DNA of 64,000 nt from Heterocephalus glaber (Eukaryota; Chordata; Mammalia; Rodentia; Bathyergidae). Positions 11,161-28,839 of the stretch are shown here, in pieces. Position numbers and translations under genes: made by a program. Within the stretch, counting starts at the first letter, position 1, and each line of letters begins with the position of its first letter. The notes below the pieces were generated by a model, which was not told the DNA's origin, searched no databases, and saw nothing but the letters and a program-made list of their open reading frames with translations. The stretch covers positions 4,318,152 to 4,382,151 of the forward strand of contig NW_004624843.1 of the NCBI RefSeq assembly GCF_000247695.1, read 5' to 3'.

Positions 11161-11879
11161 ATGGAGCAGCCGACTGGGGCGCGGCCCTCGGGGGCCCCGC
11201 AGGAGGAGCGCGCTGAGCAGCAGGAGGACACTCTGGCCCCGTCTGTCGAGGGTCGTGGCCAGGTGCTGCTGATAGGTGAGTCCTGGAACCAGGACGAGTG
11301 CTGCGTGACCCTGCAGGACCTTCGGGAGCCATCGCCGCCCGAGCAGCGCAGCGGACCCTTGTCCGGCCCAGCCACCATCCGTCCCAACAGCTCCAGCGAC
11401 TGCGCCAGGCGAGGTCTCAAGCGCTCAGGCGACAGCTTGGCGAACGGCTCTGACGGCCCGGCGGCCAAGTCCAAGCGCTCGGCGGAGAAGCCGCAGGGCG
11501 CCGAACACGAGCCCGAGCCCGAGCCTGCGGAGCCGTGCGAGCGAGCGGGTCGCGCAGCTTCTCGTGCTGTGTGACGCGCGCGCGCTCTGCACGCAGCTGC
11601 CGCAGGTGCAGCTGCTCCTGGGCAAGGTGCGCGCCCGGCACTGGGGCCCACCTGCCGCTCTCTTCGGGGTCGCCGTGCAGCGGCGGCCGGAGGAGGAGGC
11701 CGAGGCGCGCCACCGCCTGGAGAGTCTGCTCTGCAGCGTCTTCGGGCCGCAAGGCGCCGCCGCAGAGGTGCACACAGCCGTGTTCCGCCCCGGCCACCCC
11801 CAGGGCGCCCTGGACGTGCAGCGCGCCGCCAGCCAGGCGCACGGGTTCCCCCCGGTGGATCGCGAGACCCAGACTGATG
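11161..11879 (+). pseudogene. C2orf72-like paralogue, exon 1, frame-broken
   Basis: The N-terminal part starts at ATG 11161 and reads in one frame to about 11530. It includes EGRGQVLLIGESWNQD, matching [16 protein letters not shown] of C2orf72 at 36781 onward, then TLQDLREPSPPEQRSG matching [17 protein letters not shown]. The C-terminal part reads in the next frame from about 11520 to 11879: QLLVLCDARAL, GVAVQRRPEEEAEARHRLE, LLCSVFGPQG and AVFRPGHPQG. These match C2orf72 [22 protein letters not shown] and [10 protein letters not shown] net one-base shift lies between about 11353 and 11548. Homology ends at a good donor (ATG|GTGAGG after 11879) in phase 1, like C2orf72 exon 1, so this is a DNA-level duplicate and not a processed copy. 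Exons 2 and 3 were not found. It is a decayed paralogue or, less likely, a gene with a sequencing or assembly indel. Function is unknown for the whole family. Confidence 0.7.
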
Positions 11880-12332
11880 GTGAGGGGCCGGAGGGCGGGG
11901 CTGGGACGCCCGGCCGCGAGGGCACCCGGAGCTCCCTGGGAGGGACGCGTGCCCGCCTCGGCGCCCTCCGGGGCTTGAGTACCTTTTGGAGTGGAGATAA
12001 GCTCGTCTCCTTGCCCCCGGGCGTTCTCACTGGGATGATCTGAAGTGTCCGACAGACCTAATTTGGGGGGCCGACGGCTCCCACTCATCGGCCCCACCCA
12101 CCGCTTGGGGTGTCGTCCCCACTGCTGCCAGTCTCCCTTTTGTAAAATCCTGAATGGGATTTCGTAGGAACAAGGGCCACCTCCTTCTTCTCATGTGGAC
12201 GGAGTCCTCGCTTGGTCCTTGAGTCTCCTCCTCCCGAGAATAATAATCACACCAAACACTTTGCTGCTTCGAGCCAGGCCCTGCTGGAAGCCTTCTCCTG
12301 CCGATTCTCACAGCAGTCCTCTTAGGCTGCTT

Positions 12333-12500
12333 CTTTGGTGCTGGGGGTAGAACTCAAGGTCTTCCTCACACTGAGCTACGTTCCAAGCCCCTTTTTAAAC
12401 TTTTTTCTTTTAAAAATAGTATCTCACCACATTGCCCAGGCTGGGCTCGAACTTGCAGTTCTCCTGCCTCAGCCTCCGGGGTTCTCCCCAGCAGTGCTCC
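12333..12500 (-). mobile_element. B1-dID composite SINE
   Basis: On the reverse strand a B1 half ('ttgcccaggctgggctcgaa', 'ctgcctcagcctccgggg') is followed by an ID-like half ('tgctgggggtagaactcaag', 'actgagctacgttccaagcc'). Confidence 0.6.
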
Positions 12501-13740
12501 GGACCCTTCTAGCAAGGAATCCAGGCCTGTAGCTGTGGGGAGTGCGGGCTCTCACAGAAGCCCGGAGCCCCTTCTCTGGGGAGCCCTTCCAGACAAGAGG
12601 GGACTAAGGAGGCTGGGGGGGGCGGCGCTCTGCCCTCTCCACCTGGTGACCCCAAGCAACTGTCCTCTAGTAACTGGCTCCCGCATGACAGTGAGGTGAA
12701 GGACCAGCTGATATCTGAGGTACTACCTATCCCACAGACGACGACGCTTCAGAGCGAATGGTGAGGCCCCTGTTTGGGCCAGAATGGAATCCTGAGCCAC
12801 TCCTATGGGGCTTTTCCTAGCCCTTGGCCTTGTCCTGACTTGTAAACTTCCTACCCCCGGGGACTCCTCTCCCTCTCTCCTCTCAGTCCTCTACAGCACT
12901 TCCATGGGGCCAGCAGGCCTGGCCAGGAAGGCCCCTACCTACGGGCTCTTCCATCTGTGACCTTCAGTGGAAGTCAGACAAACCCCAGACCATCTGTGGA
13001 CCCAGCCCCTTGGCGATGAAGTTCCTGGTGCCTGGACCCCGTCACCCTGCCCAGCCTGCCTTGACCCTCGTTCAGTTCAAGCAGCTTGCATTGAGCCCCT
13101 TCTTGACTCTGGCCCTCCCTGGTCCCCACAGTCTAGGGCTGAGGAACAACAGAGAATGCAGGGTTAGCATTGCGTCTTTGGTATCCTCAGAACAGACTCC
13201 AGGGCTCACAAAAGGAAAGATGGCTTTGGTCTGGGGTCTCAAGAAACACTTGGTGAGAGGTGGGTCCCCTGGAGAGGGGTGTGAACCCTAGGAAGCATTT
13301 GGACAGAGCCAGGGGTAACTGAGGGAAGGTAACGTATGTTTGCCAGACCTCCGAACTCACGGCTGGTGAGTGCTGGATGCAGGCAGCGGCCTTGTGGCCG
13401 ATAAGCCTGGGACAGTAACTACATTCTGGGCTCAGGAGCAGGGAATGCACGCACCCTCAGGCAGGAGGCAGAGGGCATGGAAGACATGCTGGGAAATAAC
13501 TGCTGCTGCGCCGTTCTCCATTCTTCTGGGACAACCTCTGTCCCTGGAGTGTTGCTTCTTGCTTCTGGGGACCCAGACTAAAGGGTCTGCCCTCCATGTT
13601 CCTCAGCCTCCCTCCTGGGAACCAAGAGGAACGGAGACCCACATCCTGTGCTGTTTGTCTCCTTTGAATGAAACAGAATCTCTTTCATGGATGCCCAGAA
13701 GTTCTGCCAATGCGAATCGGCCCCAGTCTGACTCATTTAA

Positions 13741-14073
13741 ACCAGTGGTTCTCAACCAGGGGCAACGTTGACATCCCCTCCTACCCTAGGAGACTAATGG
13801 CAAAGCTTTTAGAGCTGTCTGTAAAAGGTATGATATAAACAAAAGGTATGATGTAATGATATAAACAGCTGGCTGTGGCACCCTTGCCACAGGCTTGCCA
13901 CTACTGCCCTAGGATATTTAGCAATGTCAGGAGACACTGGTCATGGGGTGGGGAGTGTTGTAGTGAGTCAAGGGCCAGAGATGCTGCTTAACTTCCGGTG
14001 ACACACAGGACAACCCATAACAAGGAATTGTGCGGCCCAAATGTCAGTAGCGCTGAGGCTGAGAAACCCTGCC
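13741..14073 (+). mobile_element. MER5A-like hAT-Charlie element
   Basis: Begins 'ccagtggttctcaaccaggg' and ends 'gctgaggctgagaaaccctg'. Inside are 'gatatttagcaatgtcagga', 'agagatgctgcttaac' and 'gcggcccaaatgtcagtagc', the familiar MER5A sequence order. It is a non-autonomous DNA transposon fossil with a local AT-rich duplication near 13828-13866. Confidence 0.85.
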
Positions 14074-14429
14074 TTAAACTGGGTAGAAATCCTCAGTGGA
14101 AGCTCATTGGTGTCAGATATCCGGTTTCCTGCCTAATCCCAGTCGGTTCCCTGGCCTGAGGAGCAAATGGACTCCACCCCAGGGACCCTTTGCTCTTGAC
14201 CTCAGGAAATTGTTCTTTCTTACAGATTCACCTGCTCCCCGAACTTTCCTACTCCTTACTCCAAGGTCAGCCAAATAGAATCCAACACCACTGATGCTCA
14301 CTTCCCTTCACTGCTAATCCTTCATGACTTTGTTTTCTTTAATCTTCCCATCCAAGGAATTTTTAAATTCATTAATTTCAAAGTCTATATAACTGATTCC
14401 CTCTTGGCTTCTGGGGTCATTAAAAGAAA

Positions 14430-14683
14430 GAGCCCTGGACTGGAATTTGGCCCTGTCCATGCCCTCAGCCAGTCATGGACCATAGAAAAGCAATTGAACT
14501 TCTCTGAACATCAGTATTCTCCTCTGCAAAAAAAAAAAAAAAAAGATCACCCGAGAGGCTGAGGCAGAAGGATCCCTATAAGTTCAAGGCTAACCTGTGC
14601 TATGTAGTTAGTTCAAGGTCAGCCTGAACTACATAGCAAGACCCTGTCTCAAAAACCAAAACAAAAAACAAAAAAAATCATCA
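14430..14683 (+). mobile_element. MIR fragment followed by B1-like SINE
   Basis: 'gcaattgaacttctctgaac' and 'atcagtattctcctctgc' are MIR 3' sequence. From about 14528, after an A run, comes a 5'-truncated B1 with the duplicated 'agttcaagg' segment and 'gcaagaccctgtctc'. Confidence 0.65.
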
Positions 14684-15744
14684 TTAAACACTGGGATGGG
14701 ATCCAGAAGCCCCAAAATAGGCTCTATCATTTCAGTGTTGAGGATAGGTCTGGCCCTGTGTCTGACCCCTTGGAGCCCTTTCTGTGTAGCTGGCTGTGCC
14801 CTGAATCTTGTCCGGGTTGGGGTCCCCCTCCCACCGAAGGCTGCAGGGAGTAGGGTAGGGTTGACAGTTCACCAGCGCCGGATGTTCTTTCACTGAAAGT
14901 TCTGTCTCCTTGGGAGAGTGTTTTATGTTGCAAAATGTGAAGTTTAGTCTTTTCAAAGTACTTTTCCTTCTTCCGCCCTAAAATGGAAGCCACGTTATTC
15001 ATTTAGAGAAAGCTTCATAGTCTTATTTGACTCAGCCCGGGTCGGTTTTGAGAGGCCTTCGGTCTGTTATGCCAATGCCATGAGTTTGAGGTAATTTTTG
15101 TTTTCTGAGCAGCTGGTATGTCGTAAGGGAGCTTTCTTTGGCAAAGGCGAAGGTTCTCGGAGAAGTCGCAATGACCCCCACATTCTGCTCCCTCAGTGGA
15201 AGAGGCCAGCTCCAGGAAGGGAGAGCTACTCAGAGATGGAGAGGGCTTTGGTCTGTGGAAGATAAAGGGTTCAGAGAAGCCCAAATCTTCAGGAAAGTTA
15301 TCTGCGCCCTCCTAAAGCCCTGGAGAGCGTAAATGTCTGGAGTTTTGTTTCTGTGCCTGGAAATGGGGGACAGAGCTGAGTGTCCCATCCCGGGTGTCGT
15401 ACAGTAAAAGAGGAAGTTCAAGGAGACCTGCAGCACACGGGGAAGGAACCTGACAGCTGTGCCCCTGTCGCAGATCATGGGGTCCAGTTGTCACATGTCC
15501 CCCTGGCGGGCCTAGCCTGGCCTGCAGGGGACAGGGTGGCTGTGTCCTCTGCCCATCTGGGGCCTGCAGAGAATCCTCTCGGGAGCCCCCACCATGGGAA
15601 CCGCCCCGTCTCTGTGACCTCACAGGAGGTGTAGGTGACTTCGCCCTGCCCTGTGGCACCCGGATCCCGTCAGAGGCCAGAGCCACACCTGGAAGGCAGA
15701 GGTCGGGCGGCCCTCCGGGAGGGAGCCAGAGACCAGGCAGCTCC

Positions 15745-15762
15745 ATGGAGGCCCAAGTGTAA
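15745..15762 (+). promoter_or_regulatory. Upstream ORF in SPATA3 leader
   Basis: An ATG 33 bases before the SPATA3 start opens a five-codon frame (MEAQV, then TAA) in a different frame and closes 15 bases before the main ATG. Its context is weak at -3 (T) with G at +4. It matters only if the SPATA3 leader starts upstream of it, which the sequence cannot show. Confidence 0.4.
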
Positions 15763-15777
15763 CCGGGCGGCCCCACC

Positions 15778-21928
<6,151 letters not shown>

Positions 21929-23620
21929 AGCCTGGTGACTTCCCCCAGCCCAGCCCGGCAGGTAGGAGGAGCCCCTGCCCCTTCTCTGAACAAAGGAAGC
22001 GCTGGGGCCAGGAGGCCCACTCCCGGCCTCTCAGGCAGCCCGGATGCTCGGATGCTCGAAGAGGATGCTGGGCCTGTTGTCAGGGCAACAGAGCCACGCT
22101 CCTAGCTTCTCCCACGCCCCTCTTCCCTGGGAAGGCTCCCCTGGTCACAGGTACTGGCCAGGAGGGGATGAGAGGGCTTGGGCCAGACATTCCTACCTGT
22201 CTCAGGGTCTTTCCTTAGTACTTCCGGAAAGCTTGTCCCTTTGCCACCTTAGGGTTCCTACCCTCCCTTCCTAGCCTAGCACCCCTTCCCTGCCACCTTC
22301 CATCTTCCTTCTGTCTTCTCCATCACGGTGCTCTCCAGGCTGTTCTGTGTCATGCTGTGCAGGGCTCTTTGCTACCCTGTAATCTGACTTCCCAACGATG
22401 CTGCATACTGGGGGCAAATGGCAGGCCTCACACTGCCATGTTCACTCTGCCTCCTATTTGGGGAAAGGTACTTCTAGAATATTCTTTCTAAAACTCAGTG
22501 AACCTCTCCCCCTGGCACCCTCTTCAGCCAATGGGGAGGCCTTAAAAACAGAAGTCTTCCTTGGGGCACTGAAGGCAGTCAAACTCACCGCTCTCCGCCT
22601 CTCACTTAGCTTCTGGGGCCCTCAGAGAAGGAGGAAGAAGCCGGAAACACTGACACGAAGCCCCGTTGATGCCAGGCACTTTGGCAAGGTCGCTAGGCCT
22701 GAGCAAGGGGGTGGTCTCCATGCAGCTGAGTGTGACTGAAAGAAGACCAGACATGAGGAACAGATAGTTTACTCTTCCACAAATGGATCTTAGCTGCCAA
22801 ACCCTCATCCAGCAGGTGTCAAACAGAAAGCCACTGGTGTTCTGGGCCACAGAGAATTGTCTAAGCAAATGGCTCTGTCCTTATTCTCTTTTTCTTACAG
22901 ATGCAGTTTCCATCAAAGGATCTCACTTGTCACCAAAATAGAGCAAAAGCAAAATGTGTTTCTTTAGTGTGTTTTACTCAGGGACACAAATGAGCAGGGG
23001 GGTCAGTGTGGGGGGCCTGACCTGGGAACTCTTGGGGCCACACATAAGCAGCTCCTCCCCGGGGCTACAGACCAGGAAAGCCACCTCCCAGCACACACTC
23101 AAGAGAACAGGTGACTTGCTCTATATTTGCCTGAGTCCCAATGCAGGAACCATGAGGCTTAGTTGAGGACCTATGGTACTACAGCCAGCTGTACTTCCAG
23201 GCAGTGCTCATCGGAGTAGGGGGCCAGGAGGAACGCACTGGTGCTCATCTGGGATAGAAGTCCTGTTCAAGGTGATCTCAGCAGAGAGTGCAGGAGTGGG
23301 AGGTCACACGGGGAAGGGAGGATGGTCAGTCCTGGTTGCAGAGGACTCCATCTGAGGGGGACGCTGAGGTATTTCACCCACACTATCTGGGAGGCAGGAG
23401 ATTCATTACCCTGCACTTTGTCCTCCTCTGGGAAGGAACCTCAGGCAAAGAAATGAGATATCCCAAAGCCACGACCAAGGCCAACCCTACATGCACATAA
23501 AGGCTCACAGAGCCACGTCTAGGGGACCTACTGAGCCTCTAAGACCTGGTCCAGTAGGAGTAGGCACATTGGCCTATGGCTGTGGACCCTCAGGAAGGGC
23601 TGTTGCCCTTGAGACCATTT

Positions 23621-23694
23621 TGGTACCAGGAATCGAACTCAGGTCCTTGCGCTTGTGCAGCAGGCATCAAAACCACTGAGCTAAATCCCCGGCC
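23621..23694 (-). mobile_element. ID-like SINE lacking its A tail
   Basis: Reverse-strand element from 'ggtaccaggaatcgaactca' to 'tgagctaaatccccggcc'. The flanking duplication 'ccttgagaccatttt' is nearly perfect (about 23606-23620 and 23695-23709). Only the Ts of the duplication remain where a poly-T tail is expected. Confidence 0.9.
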
Positions 23695-24708
23695 CCTTGA
23701 GACCATTTTGGATAGACAGATTTGGTCTGGGCCATTGCGCGCAGGGTGGTTTATCCAGGCGATCACTGGATCGTCTCATTTGCTGCCGATTACAAACAAC
23801 AGCCTCCAGTAGGAGCTTTTGGGAGCAGAGAGAAAAGCCGGAAAGAAGAGTGAGCAGGTTACGTGTTGAAAGCAGTGCTGCAGGCCCATCTGCTGTGGCT
23901 GAGCTGGGCCCGGCCTGGCAGAGGCTGGCCCCAGGGCTCTGCAGCCTCACCAGGCTGGGTGGGCTCAGCCCTGGCCCCAAACGTGGTCTGGAGAGCACAG
24001 ACTGATCAGGACAGGGATCCTGCCAGCATGGGAAAGGTTCATGGGCTGGGTAAAGGAGCAAAGGGCAGACCCAGGTCCAGGAAGCCCTTCCTCCTGCAGC
24101 TGCCATCTGGTCTACCTGGCTCCCCATGCCAGAGGCTCGGGACGGCTGAAAGGTCCAAGCAAGGCTCCACCCGCACCCCGGAGGAAAGCCACCCTCCCAC
24201 TGCCCTTGCAGCTCGGTTCACAGCCTTCCCTGTGAGACAGAGGAACACAGTGACCAGGATCCAGGGAGCTAGACCACCACACGGGGCCAGAGCCAGTGCC
24301 AAGGCCCGGAGGGAACACCTAAGTCGAAGCCTCTTCCACCTCCTGCAAGGCCCAGCAGGACCACCCAACTCCTCGAGCTGCTGTGGCAGGTCCTGGCCTC
24401 ACCAGGGGTCTTGTGGAGACCTTCATCTCCAAGCAGTGGCTCTGGGCATGCGGGGACAGCTTGTGCACCGTGACATCTCACGCAGCCACTCACTGAGGGA
24501 CAGAGCAGGGATTGGAGTGCCCTTGCCAGTGTCCCAAGATGCATTCCTGGCTAATGCCAAGTGGAACCAAGCCTGGAGTTTGAGGCACCTCCTGGAGTAT
24601 GTGGCATCACCAGCTGCCAAGGAGAAAAGTGTCCAAGGAAAAAGATACTTTGGTCCCAGCCACGGGGCTGAGCAGGGTTGGAGATGGAGAGTTAAAGGCA
24701 TCTGTTCC

Positions 24709-24905
24709 AGGTGGATGTGGTGGTGCACACCTGTATTCCCAGCACTCTGGGAGGCTGAGGCAGGAGGTCGGCAAGTTGGAGCCCAGCCTGGACAACTTAA
24801 GGACAGACAGTGAGACCCTGTCTCAGAAGAAATTTTAAGGGTGTGCTGAGGATGTAGCTCAGCATCAATGGGCTTCATCCCCAACCAACTCCAAGCAGGC
24901 AGTGC
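24709..24905 (+). mobile_element. B1-dID composite SINE
   Basis: B1 half ('gtggatgtggtggtgcacac', 'ccagcactctgggaggctga') then a short diverged ID-like half ('gctgaggatgtagctcag'). Confidence 0.75.
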
Positions 24906-25099
24906 ACATGCAAGGTTCCTGTCCCCAGGTACTAGGACAGAGGTGCCCAAGGGAAATAGGGTGGCAGATCAATTGGGGTCTGTTGCATGCCTTCAGTGAT
25001 CAGTGTGTTGTATGTATTTGGGGACATTGTTTTTTCTGTGGGAACTAACAAAAGTACAGTCATATTGTGATGGAATTAGGAACTGATTTCGTTTAAGAA

Positions 25100-25260
25100 A
25101 CTTCCAGCCAACACAGTAGTGAACACCTGGAATCTCAGCTACTTGAAAGGCTGAGGCAGGAGGATCACAAGATCATGGCTGGCCTGGCACCCTAGCGAGA
25201 CTCTCACAAAACAATCAAAAGGCCTGGGGTTGGAGCTCGATGATGGTGTGCCGTGGCTCA
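25100..25260 (+). mobile_element. Old B1-dID composite SINE
   Basis: Diverged copy: 'aggctgaggcaggaggatca', 'ctagcgagactctcacaaaa', then 'gcctggggttggagctcgat'. Confidence 0.6.
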
Positions 25261-27466
25261 GGGGTCCCTCTGTGGTTGTTCACTGAAGCATTCCGCTCCT
25301 GGGAATGTCTGACATATAGAAAGTGGTCAACAGCATTTTGCTTGGATTAGAAGGAAAGGAGCGAGGGAGAGAGGAGAGAAGGGACAGAAATGAGGGTGTA
25401 GGGTGACACTTTCTAGGAAAAGGAGGCCACATTTTTATTCTATTGGCATTTTGCTTTAACTAATCCTTCGTCTGTTTTGTTACTCATTTTGTTAGCATCA
25501 GACATTAAACCAAGGGTTGTTTCTTGGTCCACGGGCAAGGCCAGCCCTGGATTTGCAATGCTCTTCCCCTACACCAGTGGCATTGAGGGGCAGGCTAGGT
25601 GTGATCCCAGAGACACACACTGCATCTGTGACCTCGTGGATCCAGGGTCCTCTGGCACTCTGCCAGCCTCTGTCCTCCCAGAAGGACACCCCAGCAGGCT
25701 ACACACAGGCCTCAGGGTGAGGACCAGGGTGGCAGAGGGGACAGGAGTGGGGGACGGTGCTGTGGGCCAGACACCTCCATCCTCCTTGCTGTGACCCCCA
25801 GGCCCTGCTCCCTGGGGTGAGCCAGGGCCCCACAGCGGATCCTGGACTGCGGGCCAAAACCTTTGGCCCATGACAGGCCACGTGGGTGGTGTCTTCCTTC
25901 CCCAAGCATCTCCCTGCTCTGCAGAGCAAAGGTGACCTAGGGATGGGGCCGAAGAGCAGCAACAAACCACATAGGAAGTCTGAGGCCAGAGGGGTCGCAG
26001 GGGGCTGAGCCCCGTTAACCAGAACAGCCTGGCCCGCATGTGACAGGGCTGTGGAGGCTGGTCCCGCAGGGGCCTGGTGGGTAAGTAAAGGCAGGATGAA
26101 GCTCGGCACCTTGGGACGCTGGGACATAGCCCTGCTCAGCTCAGCAGGAAGTCATGAGGATCGCTCAGAGCCTCTGTGCCACCGGCTCTCCTGGCCTGAT
26201 CATCCCTGAGGACACTCAGGATTTGCTTGCACTGGCATCTAATGGCCAACTTTTACTCCGCCACTCCCAGATGCTCTGGGGAGCAATGTCACCAGTCATC
26301 GCCCACCCTCAACCTGGAAAAGCAGAGCCTGGCAGCCCACCCCAAGCAGGGACAGTTACCCCACGACAGGAGCTGAGGCTGCCACCCCAGGAGGAGGCGT
26401 CAGCTCAGGGAGGGAACCTGAACTGCTCCCCCAAAGCCATGCTGGCTCCCCAAGGGCCTCTCAGAACCTATCTTGAGATACCCATCAGCCAGCTCCAACG
26501 TAACCAGGTTACCTGTGCCGTCAGCCTTCCCCATCTTTCCCCTGTCCTAGGAAACCCCAGGGTTCCAGCCCCTGAAGAAAGACCTCCAGCATCCTTATCT
26601 GTGCCTCCCAGTGCCAGGCCTTGTGCCCAAAGCCACAGGCATACCCACCCCACCTCTCCACAAGGTCACAGCCCTGCACAGTGCAGAGCTGGGAGCACAG
26701 GTGCTTGGCTCAGGGACCAGGTGCGAGTTTACCCCCTGCCCAGAAGCTCCCTGGAAACTCCGGGAGAAAGGCTTGCCTCACAGAGCCCCGCAGCAGCTGG
26801 GGCTCTTGGCAAAGGCGGCTCCACCTCCCAGTCTACAGCTGTGTGGGAAACAGCATGGCCCCTTTCTCTTCCTTCTCCCAGGGAGCAGCAGACAGAGCCC
26901 TTATTCACAAGCCCTCTACTGAAAGCTTTCTGCAAATGCAAATCTCTCCCAAGTGGGCCCTTCTTTTCAAACACTTTCACGCTCCCTGTTCCCACTGAGC
27001 ACTGAGCCAGATTCCGCTGGGTGGAATCCAAAGGCTCCCCCAGAAATAATGCAGGCCTGGAAAGGAACCTGAACAAGGACCTTGGCCCTTTGGCCATGTG
27101 CAGGTACAAACTGTCTACCTGTGCTGTCCACTGCTTGGCCTCTGCTGTCCTCAGAGTGTTCGGTGCCACCCTGTGGAGCCACACCACTCCCGGGTGACTG
27201 GCGACACAGCAGAATCCTTGCCCACCTGCCAGAACCCAAATGAGCCTCTAATGAACCCACTCCTCCCTCCCTGGGGTGGGCAGCTGCCCAGCAGGCTCTG
27301 GGTTCGGCTGGAGGAGCAGAGCCAGTGGGAGGCTATGTGGCTGTGTCCTTCCCTACAGAGGGCATTTCCCTCGGCCCCATCCCATCACAAAGGGCTCCCT
27401 TCCTAGGCTCCCAGCTCTGCCCCCCAGCCAATCTGGGGGGCCCTCCCTCCAGGGCAGGGACACCAG

Positions 27467-27469
<3 letters not shown>

Positions 27470-27514
<45 letters not shown>
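27470..27514. repeat. (CA)n microsatellite
   Basis: About 22 uninterrupted AC dinucleotides. Confidence 0.98.
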
Positions 27515-27518
<4 letters not shown>

Positions 27519-27803
27519 TCAGGCCTTAGCCAGGATGGAGTTGAGAGAACCAAGATTCCTTCTCTCGGTACCTTCCCACCCCTGCCAAGACATTTTTTTC
27601 CAGATTCTATAGAATCTTATGCCATATATTTTTAACCTGTGTTTTCCATTTTTCTGCTTTCCAAAGGAGATCCTTCCATGCAATATGTCATTTTTCTTAG
27701 AAATAGCTGCACTCTGTCCCATTGGATTGTCAGGCAAGTGGTTAGCCATTAGCGGGGCCTGAGGGACAAAGCAGGGAAGTGTGTGTCCACAATAGCATGC
27801 CAG

Positions 27804-28402
27804 CCAGGCATGGTGGTGCTTGCCTGTAATCTCAGTGTTCCAGAATCATGGAAAGAAATACACAGAGACACAGAATTCGGGTAAAATAATAAAAGTTTAC
27901 TCGCAAGCAGGCAGGACCACCAGAAACTGGTCTGGTCCTTTGTTTTAACATTTCCTTTTATATCTTCTTTTAGCCATTACCTCATTCCTGGTGGTCTTAG
28001 TAAAATTTCTGTTTCCCTTTTACAACTAGTTCCTCTTAATGGTTATAGTCACAGACATATAACAAACACATGGCACTTAAAACACATACATTGTAAACTA
28101 CCCAAACATTCCTACTTTGTTTTTCTCCAGGTTAAATGTTATCTACAGCTAGGTTCCAGGTCAAAGTGTCGGTTAGCCATCACCTTAAACAAGAGTTACA
28201 GGAAAGGTAAATCTTAAAGGAATGCATTACTTATTCTACTTCAGTTACCTTAATAACTAAGCTATAGTTTAAATTTTCTCTATCATTAGCACTTGGGAGT
28301 CTGAGGCAGGAGGATTGCTGTGAGTTTGAGGCCAGCCTGGGCTACACAGTGAGTTCAAGGCCAGCCTTGACTGCATGGCAAGTCTCGAAAAAAAAAAAAA
28401 GT
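27804..28402 (+). mobile_element. B1-like SINE split by an LTR
   Basis: The B1 head (27804-27835, 'gccaggcatggtggtgcttg' to 'ctgtaatctcag') and body (28286-28402, 'cttgggagtctgaggcagga' to the A tail) are one element interrupted by about 450 bp. Confidence 0.8.
27836..28285. mobile_element. Solo LTR inserted in a B1 SINE
   Basis: The inserted 450 bp begins TGTTCCAGAATCATGG and ends TTCTCTATCA (TG...CA). It is flanked by short 'tcag'/'ttag' repeats and placed exactly inside a B1. It holds 'aataataaaagtttactc', which could be a poly(A) signal if read on the + strand. There is no coding sequence. Size and ends suggest an endogenous retrovirus LTR; class and orientation are not settled. Confidence 0.6.
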
Positions 28403-28619
28403 ATGCACTATACTGCTTAATTACAAAAAGTCTTCAATATAGAGTCCATTTATGATCACTTGCTAGGTCTCAGCCCCAAAGTGACCCCACTGCACAGTGA
28501 CATCTTAAGGTGACATGCTGTGCACATCCCTTCTGACATTTGGCCACCTGACCACCTAACTCCAGAACAGAGTGGTCAGCCTACAGCCCAAAGAGATCAG
28601 CCCAAAGAGGGGAATGGTC

Positions 28620-28708
28620 CCTTTTTTTTTTTTGGTAGCAGGGATCGAACTCAGTACCTTGTGCTTGTGAGACAGGCGGCAGAACCACTGAGCTACATCC
28701 CCAGCCCA
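28620..28708 (-). mobile_element. ID-like SINE
   Basis: Poly-T, 'ggtagcagggatcgaactca', 'ccactgagctacatccccag'. Confidence 0.9.
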
Positions 28709-28839
28709 GGGGAAAGGTTCTTGAAAGAACCGCCTGCCTTGGGCTGGGACCTGGTTCAGAGTAAGAACTTACCTTCTGTAAGCTTCTTACATGATTAAAG
28801 CCCCTGAGGATAGACTGACCACCTAAAAAGGCCTAGAAG

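Larger units (their letters stand above)
11880..15744. other. Interval between C2orf72-like paralogue and SPATA3
   Basis: No conserved gene is recognised. It holds a minus-strand B1-dID composite, a MER5A-like hAT element, a MIR fragment and a B1. A 23-base candidate micro-exon at 12738-12760 (CCCACAG acceptor, GTGAGG donor) follows the paralogue in compatible phase but shows no homology to C2orf72 exon 2. Confidence 0.4.

Noticed and set aside
11417..12097. Long - strand frames over the C2orf72-like paralogue
   Set aside because: Antisense shadows of GC-rich sequence. The homology to C2orf72 is on the + strand.
23863..24813. 316-codon open frame on + strand
   Set aside because: It has no credible ATG start, runs straight into a B1-dID SINE (24709 onward) and resembles no protein. 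Long open frames on both strands are expected at this GC content.
27470..27514. Clusters of short repeats as a CRISPR-like or satellite array
   Set aside because: It is a plain dinucleotide microsatellite in a mammalian genome. No spacer structure exists anywhere in the window.
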